From contig JASLHI010000051.1 in the NCBI GenBank assembly GCA_030149815.1, forward strand, positions 1 through 64,000: a DNA stretch of 64,000 nt, in the 5' to 3' direction. Below the pieces are notes generated by a model. It saw only the letters and a program-made list of their open reading frames with translations. It did no database searches and was not told the origin of the DNA. This DNA comes from Aquirhabdus sp. (lineage in GTDB: Bacteria > Pseudomonadota > Gammaproteobacteria > Pseudomonadales > Moraxellaceae). Shown here piece after piece: positions 45,313 to 53,989 of the stretch. Positions within the stretch are counted from its first letter, which is position 1; each line of letters starts with the position of its first letter. A program made the position numbers and the translations under genes.

Positions 45313-46185
45313 ATGCAAGCCACTATGCTTCGCTCAGGCCCAATTTTACGTTTTATGCCTAAAACTGCGCTGAAAAATTTTAAGCAAAAACCACCTAAAA
45401 AAATCGCTGCACTCAAGTGCGAAGTGGTGAGTGATGCCAAAACGATCGCAGAAGTTCAGCGCTTCCGTGCGCGAGTTTTTGGTTCAGCCTACGGAATTTA
45501 TTTTGATCAAGGCACAGACATTGATCGCTTTGATGAATATAGTATTCACGTGGTGGTACGTGATACCAAGACCAATCAAATTGCTGCATGTACCCGCGTC
45601 GTCACACCCAAAGCCAAAGAGAAATTAGGTAGCTATTATTCAGAGTTAGAATTTGATCTGACAGATTACCTCAAAGGCAAAGATCAGGTATATGAAATTG
45701 GCCGCACCTGTGTTGATGAAGCATATCGAGGCGGTAAGGCGTTATCGGTGCTGTGGATGGGCATGGTTCCATTAATCGTAAAAGAATTGGATGCCAAATA
45801 TCTGATTGGTACGGTCAGCGTCAATCTAGGAATTAAAAGCGAAAAAATCATTGCGACTCAAGGTTATATCCAAGATAAAGCCAAGAGTAAAAAAATCGTG
45901 AGCTTAAAAGCCTTTGATATTAAGGATTATTTGACCACATATAGTGATGATGCAAATTTCTTTGAAGGGAACAAAGAAAAAGAAGTGTTGCTGAAATATC
46001 GCAAAAAAGATGTGCCTTCATTAATCAAGAAATATAAAAACGCAGGCGCGACTTTTTCTAAAGAAGCTTATTATGATGAAGATTTTAACTGTGCCGACTA
46101 CTTTGTTGCAGTGAAAGTGAATAAGCGCATGCAGCTTAAGCTGAAATTGGTGTGTAAAATCATTGATATGAAAGCGAAGAAATAA
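45313..46185 (+). CDS. OlsB-like GNAT N-acyltransferase (ornithine lipid type)
   Basis: A 290-residue GNAT-superfamily protein like OlsB/PF13444 enzymes, which transfer a 3-hydroxyacyl chain from acyl carrier protein to ornithine. The hallmark EIGRTCVDEAYRGGKALSVLW and the RVVTP beta strand are visible; FDEYSIHVVVRD replaces the more usual FDxxCDH. The N-terminus (first 35 residues) is basic and proline-containing. No OlsA acyltransferase is adjacent, so the lipid product is inferred only. A GGAAAG site precedes the ATG. Confidence 0.75.
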   Translation: MQATMLRSGPILRFMPKTALKNFKQKPPKKIAALKCEVVSDAKTIAEVQRFRARVFGSAYGIYFDQGTDIDRFDEYSIHVVVRDTKTNQIAACTRVVTPKAKEKLGSYYSELEFDLTDYLKGKDQVYEIGRTCVDEAYRGGKALSVLWMGMVPLIVKELDAKYLIGTVSVNLGIKSEKIIATQGYIQDKAKSKKIVSLKAFDIKDYLTTYSDDANFFEGNKEKEVLLKYRKKDVPSLIKKYKNAGATFSKEAYYDEDFNCADYFVAVKVNKRMQLKLKLVCKIIDMKAKK

Positions 46186-46231
46186 GTTTTGAATATCTAG
46201 CCGATTGTGATTTCTTAGGTTGTTATTTTGG

Positions 46232-46264
46232 ATCTCCTGTATGCTCAATAATACAGGAGATTTA
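46232..46264. terminator. Bidirectional hairpin between the OlsB-like gene and ompW
   Basis: Perfect 11-bp arms ATCTCCTGTAT / ATACAGGAGAT with an 8-base loop, located between two convergent genes and followed by a short T-run. Confidence 0.75.
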
Positions 46265-46287
46265 CCCCGTCTAGCTGGTACTACTGC

Positions 46288-46890
46288 TTAGAAGTGATAG
46301 ATTGCACCAATCCCGACGACCCAAGGATTGATCGTGAGATCACCGATTTTATTGCCATTAAGTTTGATTTTGCTATCCAGATTGACATAACGTAAGTCAA
46401 GTGCAATATCAACAGGGCTTTGCGGAATTGTATAAGCGACACCGATTAATCCAGCCATGCCTAAGCTACTGCCCGCACTGATTTTGTTACCAGTGATAGG
46501 TCCTTCGGTTTTTGCATCCCAGAAGCGAGTGTAATTGAGCCCAAGGCCAAAGTAAGGTTTAAATCCATTTATTGGAGTAAAGTTGTATTTCAACGATAGG
46601 GTTGGGGGGAGTTGTTTCACTGTGGCTGCTTTAGTCCCATCGAGATACACCGAATGACTAAAAGGCGTTGCTAATAGTAGTTCCGCAGATAGTTCATGAT
46701 TTAAAGCATATTCAATCGCTGGGGTAAATTGTAGATTATTGGATGTCGAACCTTGGTATGTTCCCGCTAATGTCCCCCCATCGCCCTGCGTGATGACTTC
46801 AGAAACACCGATTTTGACTGACCATGGTGATTCGGCATGGACAAGAGTTGCACTAGTCAAAATCAAGATTGCCAAAAATGATTTATTCAT
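46288..46890 (-). CDS. OmpW-family outer-membrane protein
   Basis: An eight-stranded beta-barrel outer-membrane protein of 200 residues. A signal peptide ends at VHA (residue 19). The segment GFKPYFGLGLNYTRFWD and the terminal GIGAIYHF, ending in Phe, are typical. OmpW proteins are linked to small hydrophobic molecule passage and stress; the role here is inferred from family. It is separate from the downstream-reading cyd genes. Confidence 0.9.
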   Translation of the reverse strand: MNKSFLAILILTSATLVHAESPWSVKIGVSEVITQGDGGTLAGTYQGSTSNNLQFTPAIEYALNHELSAELLLATPFSHSVYLDGTKAATVKQLPPTLSLKYNFTPINGFKPYFGLGLNYTRFWDAKTEGPITGNKISAGSSLGMAGLIGVAYTIPQSPVDIALDLRYVNLDSKIKLNGNKIGDLTINPWVVGIGAIYHF

Positions 46891-47046
46891 GATGATTCCT
46901 TGTGTGTGAGTAATAATCAGTTGATTAGTAATTTGCTGATCGAGTTAAAAAATTTAAAACGTCCCCCATACGGTGCTTTACAGCACCACATTGAGAAAAT
47001 TCGTTTGGAGTTTGGCGAGATGATTGTGTATCGCCAGTTGATTGAT

Positions 47047-47355
47047 TTATCGCAGCAGCATTAACGCGGCTGCTGCGATAATCCCGAGTAGGCAGGCATA
47101 AGTTGAGAACAATAGTCGCGGAACGAAATGTTTGGGAATAAATCCCACCCCGCGAATAAAACCTGCACTCATTGCCCAAAATAATAGACTTGCTGCGCCA
47201 TGATTGGCTATCCCTTCCTGCACCAAGAGTTGAGGGAAGATGCTGACAAACAAACAAATACTCAGTGCAATGACTAATGGTAATAGCGCAATTTGGCTGT
47301 GACCTTCGACATCGCTATGTATCAATGTTTGTGGTTCTGTAGGTAGATTTGACAT
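47047..47355 (-). CDS. ybgE: Cyd operon protein YbgE
   Basis: A small membrane protein of about 102 residues with three hydrophobic segments. The FWAMSAGFIRGVGFIPK motif is the family signature (E. coli has AVCAGVIHGVGF). YbgE is encoded with cytochrome bd, but its exact role is unsettled. Two ATG codons adjoin; the second at 47355 is better spaced from GAGGAA. It follows cydX by 47 bp and ends the operon. Confidence 0.85.
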   Translation of the reverse strand: MSNLPTEPQTLIHSDVEGHSQIALLPLVIALSICLFVSIFPQLLVQEGIANHGAASLLFWAMSAGFIRGVGFIPKHFVPRLLFSTYACLLGIIAAAALMLLR

Positions 47356-47402
47356 CATGATTCCTCAAAAATAGATGCAGAAGGGGTGAAATGAGCACTG
47401 AC

Positions 47403-47522
47403 TCAGTGCTCATCCTTGGTCATCTGGTTGAGGCGATCCTCTTCCAGTTCTCCCCACATCCCATTAAGAATGGACAGTAGAATCGCAAAACCTACACCGA
47501 GTACCCAAGCGAAATACCACAT
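47403..47522 (-). CDS. cydX: Cytochrome bd small subunit CydX
   Basis: A 39-residue single-helix subunit needed for stability of cytochrome bd oxidase. The translation begins MWYFAWVLGVGFAILLSIL and continues NGMWGELEEDR, closely matching CydX proteins. The conserved Trp/Tyr start and the acidic segment after the helix are as expected. It lies 24 bp after cydB. Too short for routine gene calling; found by reading the gap. Confidence 0.95.
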   Translation of the reverse strand: MWYFAWVLGVGFAILLSILNGMWGELEEDRLNQMTKDEH

Positions 47523-47546
47523 AATTTCATTCCTTTAATCAAAGTA

Positions 47547-48698
47547 TTAATACGTACTATGGCTATTTTCTTTGATGTAAGCCGCAGTGACTTTGCCACG
47601 CATGACTGCATATGCCCAACTGGTATAAAACAGAATAATCGGCACAAAAATCAGTGCAGCGATGAGCATAATAAACAACGTCATATGACTTGAAGTGGCA
47701 TCCCATGCGGTCAGGCTGGATTTAAAGTCATTGGATGATGGCATCAAGAACGGGAACATCGATACGCCCGCTGTGCCGATCACACCAGCGATACCTAACG
47801 CAGACATCACAAAAGCCAAGAGTGCTTTACCGCTCTTTGCAAGACCAAGTGCACTTAAGAATCCAACATAAGCCAATGCAGGGAAGGCCATGAGTAGCGG
47901 CCAATGTTGATAGTTGTTCAACCATGCGCCTGTTTCACGGACGACAGTTTTGGAGAGTGGATTAGAGAAACCATTTGGGTCAATGGCTGAGGTAATACGG
48001 AAACCTTGAATACCATAGGCAACCCATAATCCTGCAAGGCTAAACATGACCAATAAAGCAATTCCCAGTACCAGAACCCACGCACGCGCACGGCGTTGAA
48101 TGTCACCCTCAGTACGATGCATCAGATAAACACCGCCATGAAAAGTGATCATCGCACTTGAAATCAAACCACAGAGCAATGCAAATGGATTGAGTAATGC
48201 CCAGAATGAACCATCATAGGTTGATACCATGTTGTTATCAAAGTGGAACGGTACGCCTTGCAGCAAGTTACCAAATGCGACGCCAAAGATCACAGGTGGA
48301 ATGAAACCGCCGATAAACAGACCCCAGTCCCAAGCTGAACGCCATGTTGGGTTGTCGATCTTACTGCGATAATCAAAACCAACTGGGCGAAAAAACAGTG
48401 CCCAGAGTACGATCATCATCGCCCAGTAAAATCCAGAAAAGGCAGTTGCATAGACAAATGGCCACGCGGCAAAGATCGCACCACCCGCAGTGATGAACCA
48501 GACTTGATTGCCATCCCAATGCGGTGCAATGGTGTTGATCATGACGCGTCGTTCGATATCGGTTTTACCAACGAATGGGAGCAGTGTACCCACCCCCATA
48601 TCATGTCCATCCATGACCGCGAAGCCGATCAACAATATCCCCACCAACACCCACCAAATCACCCGCAAGGTGGAATAATCTAGAAGATCAATAATCAT
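47547..48698 (-). CDS. cydB: Cytochrome bd ubiquinol oxidase subunit II
   Basis: Membrane subunit (383 residues, about eight or nine helices) that pairs with CydA in the high-affinity terminal oxidase. The N-terminal DLLDYSTLRVIWWVLVG, the GFAVMDGHDMGVG segment with its conserved His/Asp, and HWDGNQVWFITAGGAIF are family hallmarks. It starts 12 bp after cydA and is followed by cydX. Confidence 0.97.
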   Translation of the reverse strand: MIIDLLDYSTLRVIWWVLVGILLIGFAVMDGHDMGVGTLLPFVGKTDIERRVMINTIAPHWDGNQVWFITAGGAIFAAWPFVYATAFSGFYWAMMIVLWALFFRPVGFDYRSKIDNPTWRSAWDWGLFIGGFIPPVIFGVAFGNLLQGVPFHFDNNMVSTYDGSFWALLNPFALLCGLISSAMITFHGGVYLMHRTEGDIQRRARAWVLVLGIALLVMFSLAGLWVAYGIQGFRITSAIDPNGFSNPLSKTVVRETGAWLNNYQHWPLLMAFPALAYVGFLSALGLAKSGKALLAFVMSALGIAGVIGTAGVSMFPFLMPSSNDFKSSLTAWDATSSHMTLFIMLIAALIFVPIILFYTSWAYAVMRGKVTAAYIKENSHSTY

Positions 48699-48710
48699 GT
48701 TATGCCCCTT

Positions 48711-50288
48711 TTAGTGTGCTGCGGTGACTGAGTCATGCGGTGCTTCATTCATATAACGGCCTGTACCCAAACTGCCTGGACCTTGGCGCGTAAACTTGAT
48801 CATCAAGTACATTTCGACGATGAGGAGTACGGTGTAGAAGGCGATAAAACCAAACAAAGAGCCATAGATACTTTCAACAGAAAGTGTCGATACGGAGAGA
48901 TGGGTTGGTAATACGCCATAAATCGTCCAAGGTTGACGACCATATTCCGCGACAACCCAGCCGAGTTCGATAGCAATCCATGGTGCAGGGAGCATAAAGA
49001 ACGCAAATTTGAATAACCATGCTTTACGTTTTTCAAAGCCTGGACGTAAGGTATGCCAGAATGACAAGCCAAACAGGATCAGCATTAACCCACCCATAGC
49101 GACCATGATACGGAAGCTCCAGAACATCGGTGCGACGCGTGGTACGGTAGAGTCAACGGCGAGTTGAATTTGAGCAGGTGTTGCATCTTTGACATTCACC
49201 ACATATTTTTTCAATAGCAAGCCAAAGCCGAGATCCGCTTTGTGGGCTTCAAAAATCGCTTTAACTTGACTATCTGCTGGATTGGCCCGTAGCGCTTCGA
49301 GTGCAGTCACCGCCTGAATACCAGACAAAATGCGCTCGCGATTTTTTTCTTTAATCTCAATAATCCCAGGAATTTGTTTGGTCAAAGAGCGAGTGCCGAT
49401 GATGCCCATCACCCAAGGAATCTGTACTGCCCAATCGTTACGCATCGCTTTTTCGTTAGGCGCAGCAATAATATTGAATGGCGCAGGTGCTGGTTCGGTA
49501 TGCCACATGGCTTCGATGGCAGCCATTTTGGTTTGCTGTGCTTCTCCGACGGTGTAGCCCGATTCATCGCCAAGCACAATCACTGACAATACTGAAGCAA
49601 GTCCAAATGCCGCCGCAATGCGATAGCTGCGTTTAGCAAACTCAATGTTAATGCCTTTGAGTAAATACCATGATGAAATCGCCAGCACAAAAACTGATGC
49701 ACAGACATAGCCAGCAGAAACCGTATGAACAAACTTGGCTTGTGCATCAGGGTTAAAAATTAACGCCCAAAAGTCGCTCATTTCCATACGCATCGTCACA
49801 TAGTTGAATTCTGAGCCGACTGGATTTTGCATCCAGCCATTTGCAATCAGAATCCATAGTGCAGATAGGTTTGTACCAATGGCCATAAGCATCGTGACGA
49901 GTAAATGTTGAACTCGTGACAAACGATCCCAGCCAAAAAAGAACAATCCGATAAAGGTTGATTCAAGGAAGAACGCCATCAAGCCTTCGATTGCCAGCGG
50001 TGCGCCAAAAATGTCACCGACATAGTGAGAGTAGTACGCCCAGTTTGTACCAAACTGAAATTCCATCGTAATACCCGTGGTGACACCCAAGGCAAAGTTA
50101 ATGCCGAATAGTTTGCCCCAAAAGCGAGTCATGTCCTTGTAGATCATTTTTCCTGTCATGACATAGATGCTTTCCATAATGAGAAGAATCCACACCATGC
50201 CCAAGGTCAATGGGACGAACAAAAAATGGTAAAGTGCTGTCACGGCAAACTGTAACCGAGACAGATCAACCAGATGTTCACTGATCAT
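48711..50288 (-). CDS. cydA: Cytochrome bd ubiquinol oxidase subunit I
   Basis: Haem-bearing catalytic subunit of cytochrome bd, 525 residues. The haem ligand His21 (TALYHFLFVPLTLG, equivalent to H19 of E. coli), the GRQPW segment and a long quinol-binding loop (about residues 250-385) are visible. The length and loop place it in the long-Q-loop class. An AAGGAG ribosome binding site precedes the ATG at 50288. cydP lies just upstream on the same strand, 47 bp away. Confidence 0.97.
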   Translation of the reverse strand: MISEHLVDLSRLQFAVTALYHFLFVPLTLGMVWILLIMESIYVMTGKMIYKDMTRFWGKLFGINFALGVTTGITMEFQFGTNWAYYSHYVGDIFGAPLAIEGLMAFFLESTFIGLFFFGWDRLSRVQHLLVTMLMAIGTNLSALWILIANGWMQNPVGSEFNYVTMRMEMSDFWALIFNPDAQAKFVHTVSAGYVCASVFVLAISSWYLLKGINIEFAKRSYRIAAAFGLASVLSVIVLGDESGYTVGEAQQTKMAAIEAMWHTEPAPAPFNIIAAPNEKAMRNDWAVQIPWVMGIIGTRSLTKQIPGIIEIKEKNRERILSGIQAVTALEALRANPADSQVKAIFEAHKADLGFGLLLKKYVVNVKDATPAQIQLAVDSTVPRVAPMFWSFRIMVAMGGLMLILFGLSFWHTLRPGFEKRKAWLFKFAFFMLPAPWIAIELGWVVAEYGRQPWTIYGVLPTHLSVSTLSVESIYGSLFGFIAFYTVLLIVEMYLMIKFTRQGPGSLGTGRYMNEAPHDSVTAAH

Positions 50289-50335
50289 TACACGCTCCTT
50301 AGCATTCGTTTTGAATGCGATTTATTAAGAAATAA

Positions 50336-50494
50336 TTAATGTGATGTAGATAGCATATGTTCGGCAGCAGTTGACGCATCGACTTTTACAGCACGATCAG
50401 CGACCCAAAAGTACCAAATGCCATACAGTAGAATGAGTTTGATGATTAAGACTGCTATGATTTCTTTAACCAGTTTTCGATCATTGGCTTTCAT
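50336..50494 (-). CDS. cydP: Cytochrome oxidase putative small subunit CydP
   Basis: A 52-residue single-helix protein beginning MKANDRKLVKEIIAVLIIK and continuing LILLYGIWYFW, the pattern of CydP proteins found with cydAB. The frame is open further upstream to 50653, but that part is unlike any protein and would cross the promoter region. The ATG at 50494 has a GGGGG-type ribosome binding site. It is first in the cyd operon, and its role in oxidase assembly is inferred from family context. Confidence 0.82.
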   Translation of the reverse strand: MKANDRKLVKEIIAVLIIKLILLYGIWYFWVADRAVKVDASTAAEHMLSTSH

Positions 50495-50521
50495 GAAATA
50501 GCCCCCGTTTACATGATGTAT

Positions 50522-50538
50522 ATCAATTACTATGCCAA
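50522..50538 (-). promoter_or_regulatory. Candidate sigma-54 (-24/-12) promoter of the cyd operon
   Basis: On the minus strand, TTGGCATAGTAATTGAT fits the consensus YTGGCACGRNNNTTGCW with the -24 GG and the -12 TTG at correct spacing. One key base differs: the C of the -12 GC is A. It lies 28 bp before the cydP start, with the ribosome binding site between. The divergent gene encodes a sigma-54 activator, which supports the call. Confidence 0.55.
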
Positions 50539-50661
50539 ATGACTTTAAATTTTTAGTTAATTGAAATTTATAAATAAAATGTAAAATTAGAGTTTGATTA
50601 ATAAAATAAAGCTGTCGAAACTGGCAGAGGGCATGACATAATTGGCAGATCAATAAAAAGC

Positions 50662-50671
50662 TGACATGTCA
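50662..50671. promoter_or_regulatory. Candidate enhancer (UAS) for the sigma-54 activator
   Basis: Perfect 10-bp palindrome TGACATGTCA about 125 bp upstream of the candidate sigma-54 promoter, a usual enhancer distance. A related half site ATGACAT lies near 50633. Binding is untested. Confidence 0.4.
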
Positions 50672-50702
50672 TCCCTTGATGTGATTGATATGAGGTAACA
50701 AA

Positions 50703-52028
50703 ATGGCCGTTTTGGATGCACTTCGTTCCTTGATTGAAGGGATGCCCGAGCCTGTTTTATTATTTGATGCGGACTTTCATATCTTGGGCGTCAATGCTGC
50801 TTATGTGCGGATATTTGATGAACAGCCCGATATGATGGTTGGTCAAAAGTGCTACCAGGTTTTACATCAGATCGATCATCCTTGCGGTACAGATCAACAT
50901 CCCTGTCCATTGCAAATTGCCCAGCGTACGGGTGCGCGTGTAGAGGAAGTTCGCAGCCAATGTGGTCGTCAAGGCGCAAGACGAGTACGCGTTGAACTCA
51001 TTCCGATTACACCTGATGCATCGGGTAAACAATATTTTCTGAATCGGGTTCATCAGCTAGAAACGGCGCGAGATTTTGCTAAGTCTGAACTGGTGGGGGA
51101 GTCGACTGCTTTCAAATCCATGATGAACTTGGTGGAGCGCGTTGCACGTTCCTCGACGACAGTTCTGTTACTCGGTGAGTCTGGCACGGGTAAAGAGTTA
51201 GTGGCGCGTGCGATCCATGATGCCAGCGCACGCCATGATAAAAGCTTCGTGGCGATTGATTGTTCAGGCTTGCCAGAAACCTTGTTTGAGAGCGAGTTGT
51301 TTGGTCATGAGCGCGGCGCATTTACTGGCGCAACCAGTGCGCGTGCAGGGCTACTGGAGGCTGCTCATGGCGGTACTCTGTTTATTGATGAAGTCGGCGA
51401 TATTCCTCTAGGTTTACAAGTCAAACTGCTCCGTTTCTTAGAGACAGGAACTTATCGTCGGTTGGGTTCAACGACAATTCGGCATGCCGATGTGCGGATT
51501 ATTTCTGCCACTCATCAACCCTTGTTGGATCGAGTAAAACAACAGTTGTTCCGTCAGGATCTTTACTATCGTCTCAGCGCATTTCCAATCCATTTGCCGA
51601 ACCTACAAGCACGGGTTGATGATATTCCGATTTTGGCAACGACCTTATTGCAGCGCATTTCTCGGCGCGAACAGCAGGTGTTCAGTATTGATCAAGACGC
51701 AATTCATTATTTAAAGACACTTGAGCTCAAAGGGAATATCCGCGAACTGCGTAATATTCTAGAGCGCGCAGCGGTTTTAGCTTTTTCTGCGTTAATTCGG
51801 GTGAATGATATTCAGCAAGCCTTGGCACTGGAAAATACCCATATAGATTTTCATACGCCTCTTGAACAACTCACAATTTCTCAGGATGCCACTAAGCCAC
51901 TGAAAGCTTTAGAGGATGATCTGTTGTTGAATTTGCTTAATAATCATCGTGGGAATAAAAGACAGCTTGCAGAAGCACTTGGAATCAGTGAGCGCACGCT
52001 TTATCGCCGATTAAATAAGCTTGCTTAA
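50703..52028 (+). CDS. Sigma-54-dependent activator with Cys/His-rich PAS domain
   Basis: Enhancer-binding protein of 441 residues. An N-terminal PAS domain (about 5-115) carries a Cys/His cluster: C50, H55, H59, C61, H66 and C68. An AAA+ domain follows with Walker A GESGTGKE (158-165), the sigma-54 contact loop GAFTGA (205-210) and Walker B LFIDEVGD. A Fis-type helix-turn-helix closes the protein (QLAEALGISERTLYRRL). The Cys/His pattern suggests a metal, Fe-S or redox sensor. It is divergent from the cyd operon, so control of cytochrome bd by oxygen or redox state is the natural inference. Confidence 0.85.
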   Translation: MAVLDALRSLIEGMPEPVLLFDADFHILGVNAAYVRIFDEQPDMMVGQKCYQVLHQIDHPCGTDQHPCPLQIAQRTGARVEEVRSQCGRQGARRVRVELIPITPDASGKQYFLNRVHQLETARDFAKSELVGESTAFKSMMNLVERVARSSTTVLLLGESGTGKELVARAIHDASARHDKSFVAIDCSGLPETLFESELFGHERGAFTGATSARAGLLEAAHGGTLFIDEVGDIPLGLQVKLLRFLETGTYRRLGSTTIRHADVRIISATHQPLLDRVKQQLFRQDLYYRLSAFPIHLPNLQARVDDIPILATTLLQRISRREQQVFSIDQDAIHYLKTLELKGNIRELRNILERAAVLAFSALIRVNDIQQALALENTHIDFHTPLEQLTISQDATKPLKALEDDLLLNLLNNHRGNKRQLAEALGISERTLYRRLNKLA

Positions 52029-52082
52029 GATAAGTGTTTAGAAGTTTTGTATGTGTTAATTGTTGAAATGTGTTTTTCAATG

Positions 52083-52194
52083 TTTGCTTTGAAGTCTTCC
52101 TAAGGGGATGAGAAACACTGCTTCGCAAGAGAAGGATATGGTCTAGATCTTATTCTAAAACCATCCCCATCCCGACCTTCCCCTTGAAGGGGAA
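52083..52194. repeat. Dispersed palindromic repeat, copy 1 (degenerate)
   Basis: Starts with TTTGCTTTGAAGTCTTCC and ends with CCTTCCCCTTGAAGGGGAA, the same ends as the copy at 53064-53164. The left arm is degenerate here. The gap 52029-52346 holds this repeat and AT-rich sequence before lolA, with no gene. Confidence 0.8.
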
Positions 52195-52346
52195 AAGTAT
52201 TCATTTTCTCCATATTTTTACGCAACTCTATCTAATAAACCGTCATTTATGCAAAAACGCACACAAAACCGCAGTGGAATACGAAGCCAACACACGTCAA
52301 AATACAAACATTCATAGAGATACTTGAATAAATTGGGGAAATTACG

Positions 52347-53060
52347 ATGAGTCGCTCTTTTGGCGTTTTGGCAGTCTCGATTGCTTTGAGTCTGGTTGGT
52401 GTGATGCCTGTAGTTGCAAATGCTGCAACCGTTGGGCAAATGACGACACAAGTTGCTGCCACAGAGGCGCAAGCCACAGCAAAGTTAAATGGTTTATTGG
52501 GAAAAATTAGCAGCTTACAAGCAAACTTTAGCCAAACGACGAAGGCAACGACATCGACTAAGTCTATCCCACAAAAACAGGGGTTGAGATCTAGCCACTT
52601 GGGTCAGACTTTTAGTGGTGTTATGCAGGTGAAGCGTCAAGGTTTATTCCGTTGGGAAACAACCAGTCCGATGAAACAGTTGATTGTGGCAACCGGTAAA
52701 ACCGTGTGGATTTATGATCCTGATTTGCTGCAGGCGACACGTCAGACGTTGGATGAACAGATGAGTAATACGCCAGCGTTATTGTTATCTGGAAATGCTG
52801 CTCAGATCATGAAGTCGTATAAAGTCACTCAACCGAATAGTGCAATTCCATATTTCGTCCTGTATCCACGCGCAAAAGATGGTGTATTTGAAAGTTTAGC
52901 GATTCGTTTCGATGCGAATGTTCCTGCACAGATGGTGCTGTCAGATTCATTGGGACAGCAAACTACCGTGAATTTCACGGATATTAAAGTCAACCCAGAG
53001 ATTGCTCGCAGTCAGTTTGAATTTGTCCCGCCGAAGGGTGCTGATGTGATTGATCAGTAA
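52347..53060 (+). CDS. lolA: Outer-membrane lipoprotein carrier protein LolA
   Basis: Periplasmic chaperone that receives lipoproteins from LolCDE and passes them to LolB. The 237-residue protein has a signal peptide (about 1-26, ending ANA). The LolA pattern is visible in SLQANFSQ, the VKRQGLFRWETTSP strand pair and KTVWIYDPDLLQATRQ. An insert rich in Ser/Thr/Lys (about residues 65-85) makes it longer than E. coli LolA. It stands alone between two copies of a palindromic repeat. Confidence 0.93.
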   Translation: MSRSFGVLAVSIALSLVGVMPVVANAATVGQMTTQVAATEAQATAKLNGLLGKISSLQANFSQTTKATTSTKSIPQKQGLRSSHLGQTFSGVMQVKRQGLFRWETTSPMKQLIVATGKTVWIYDPDLLQATRQTLDEQMSNTPALLLSGNAAQIMKSYKVTQPNSAIPYFVLYPRAKDGVFESLAIRFDANVPAQMVLSDSLGQQTTVNFTDIKVNPEIARSQFEFVPPKGADVIDQ

Positions 53061-53063
53061 AGT

Positions 53064-53164
53064 TTTGCTTTGAAGTCTTCCCCTTCAAGGGGAAGATTTA
53101 GATGGGGATGGCTTTACTTTACTTTGAAACCATTCCTATCCCGACCTTCCCCTTGAAGGGGAAG
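53064..53164. repeat. Dispersed palindromic repeat, copy 2
   Basis: Palindromic ends CTTCCCCTTCAAGGGGAAG and CCTTCCCCTTGAAGGGGAAG, with inner arms GATGGGGATGG and CCATTCCTATCCC. The whole can fold as a long hairpin. It begins 4 bp after the lolA stop and may terminate lolA and the convergent SDR. Confidence 0.85.
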
Positions 53165-53182
53165 GAGACGAGCATTGAGTCT

Positions 53183-53944
53183 TTACTTACTCAGCAACCC
53201 ATTAATCCAATGATTGAGGCGATCTGGCGCAAAGCCAGAGATGGTATAGAGTAGGCGTGTTGAAAGTCCTACAGGTGTATGAGTTGCAGGTGACTTGTCA
53301 TTGGCGACCTGAAAAATCGTTTGTGCGACATCTTTTGGCGTTAAGCGCGCGCCCATTTTTTTGAAACTCGCAGCATTCATATCCGTGACCATTGCTGTTT
53401 TTACAAATAAAGGCATGATATCTAATACACGGATGCCTTGAACTTTCCATTCATTATCCAGCGCTTCTGTTAGGCCGCGAATTGCAAACTTGCTGGCTGA
53501 GTAAGTTGCGATATCAGGTTGACCGTAAATTGCAGAGGCTGAGGATAGGTTAATGACACGAGAGTTAGGCGTTGTTTGTAGATAAGGAAATGCACTGTGA
53601 CAGCCATTGATGACGCCTTGTACGTTGATATCAATAATTTGTTTATGCTGTTGGATTGTGATGTTTTGAAATGCACCAGAGTGTAGAACGCCAGCATTAT
53701 TAATCAATAAATCAAGGCGAGACTTTTGTTCAAAAAAAGCAGCTAATGATTTCTTCCAGCCTTCAACATCGGTGACATCGAGTTTGCCGTAAATAGCTTG
53801 CTTACTACCGATTTCTTCAGCAAGGCGTTGGACAGCAGCTTCATCGCGATCATATAAGCCGACAAACCAACCTTTTTTTGCAAAAAGACGTGCTGTTTCT
53901 TGTCCAATTCCTGCGCCTGCACCTGTGATCAATACGCATTTCAT
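53183..53944 (-). CDS. Short-chain dehydrogenase/reductase
   Basis: Classical SDR of 253 residues. The cofactor motif TGAGAGIGQETA, the NNAG motif (LINNAGVLHSG), the catalytic Ser in NLSSASAIYG and the Tyr-x3-Lys in YSASKFAI are all present. The substrate is unknown. A GGAAG ribosome binding site precedes the ATG. It shares its strand with the PaeA-like gene upstream (45 bp gap), and may be co-transcribed with it. Confidence 0.87.
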   Translation of the reverse strand: MKCVLITGAGAGIGQETARLFAKKGWFVGLYDRDEAAVQRLAEEIGSKQAIYGKLDVTDVEGWKKSLAAFFEQKSRLDLLINNAGVLHSGAFQNITIQQHKQIIDINVQGVINGCHSAFPYLQTTPNSRVINLSSASAIYGQPDIATYSASKFAIRGLTEALDNEWKVQGIRVLDIMPLFVKTAMVTDMNAASFKKMGARLTPKDVAQTIFQVANDKSPATHTPVGLSTRLLYTISGFAPDRLNHWINGLLSK

Positions 53945-53989
53945 TGCAGAACTTCCTTGTAGGTTTTAACGATTTTTTTCGTCAGTTAT

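Noticed and set aside
46925..47257. 110-codon frame overlapping ybgE
   Set aside because: The other frame gives the YbgE signature; this one is Ser/Arg-rich without any motif.
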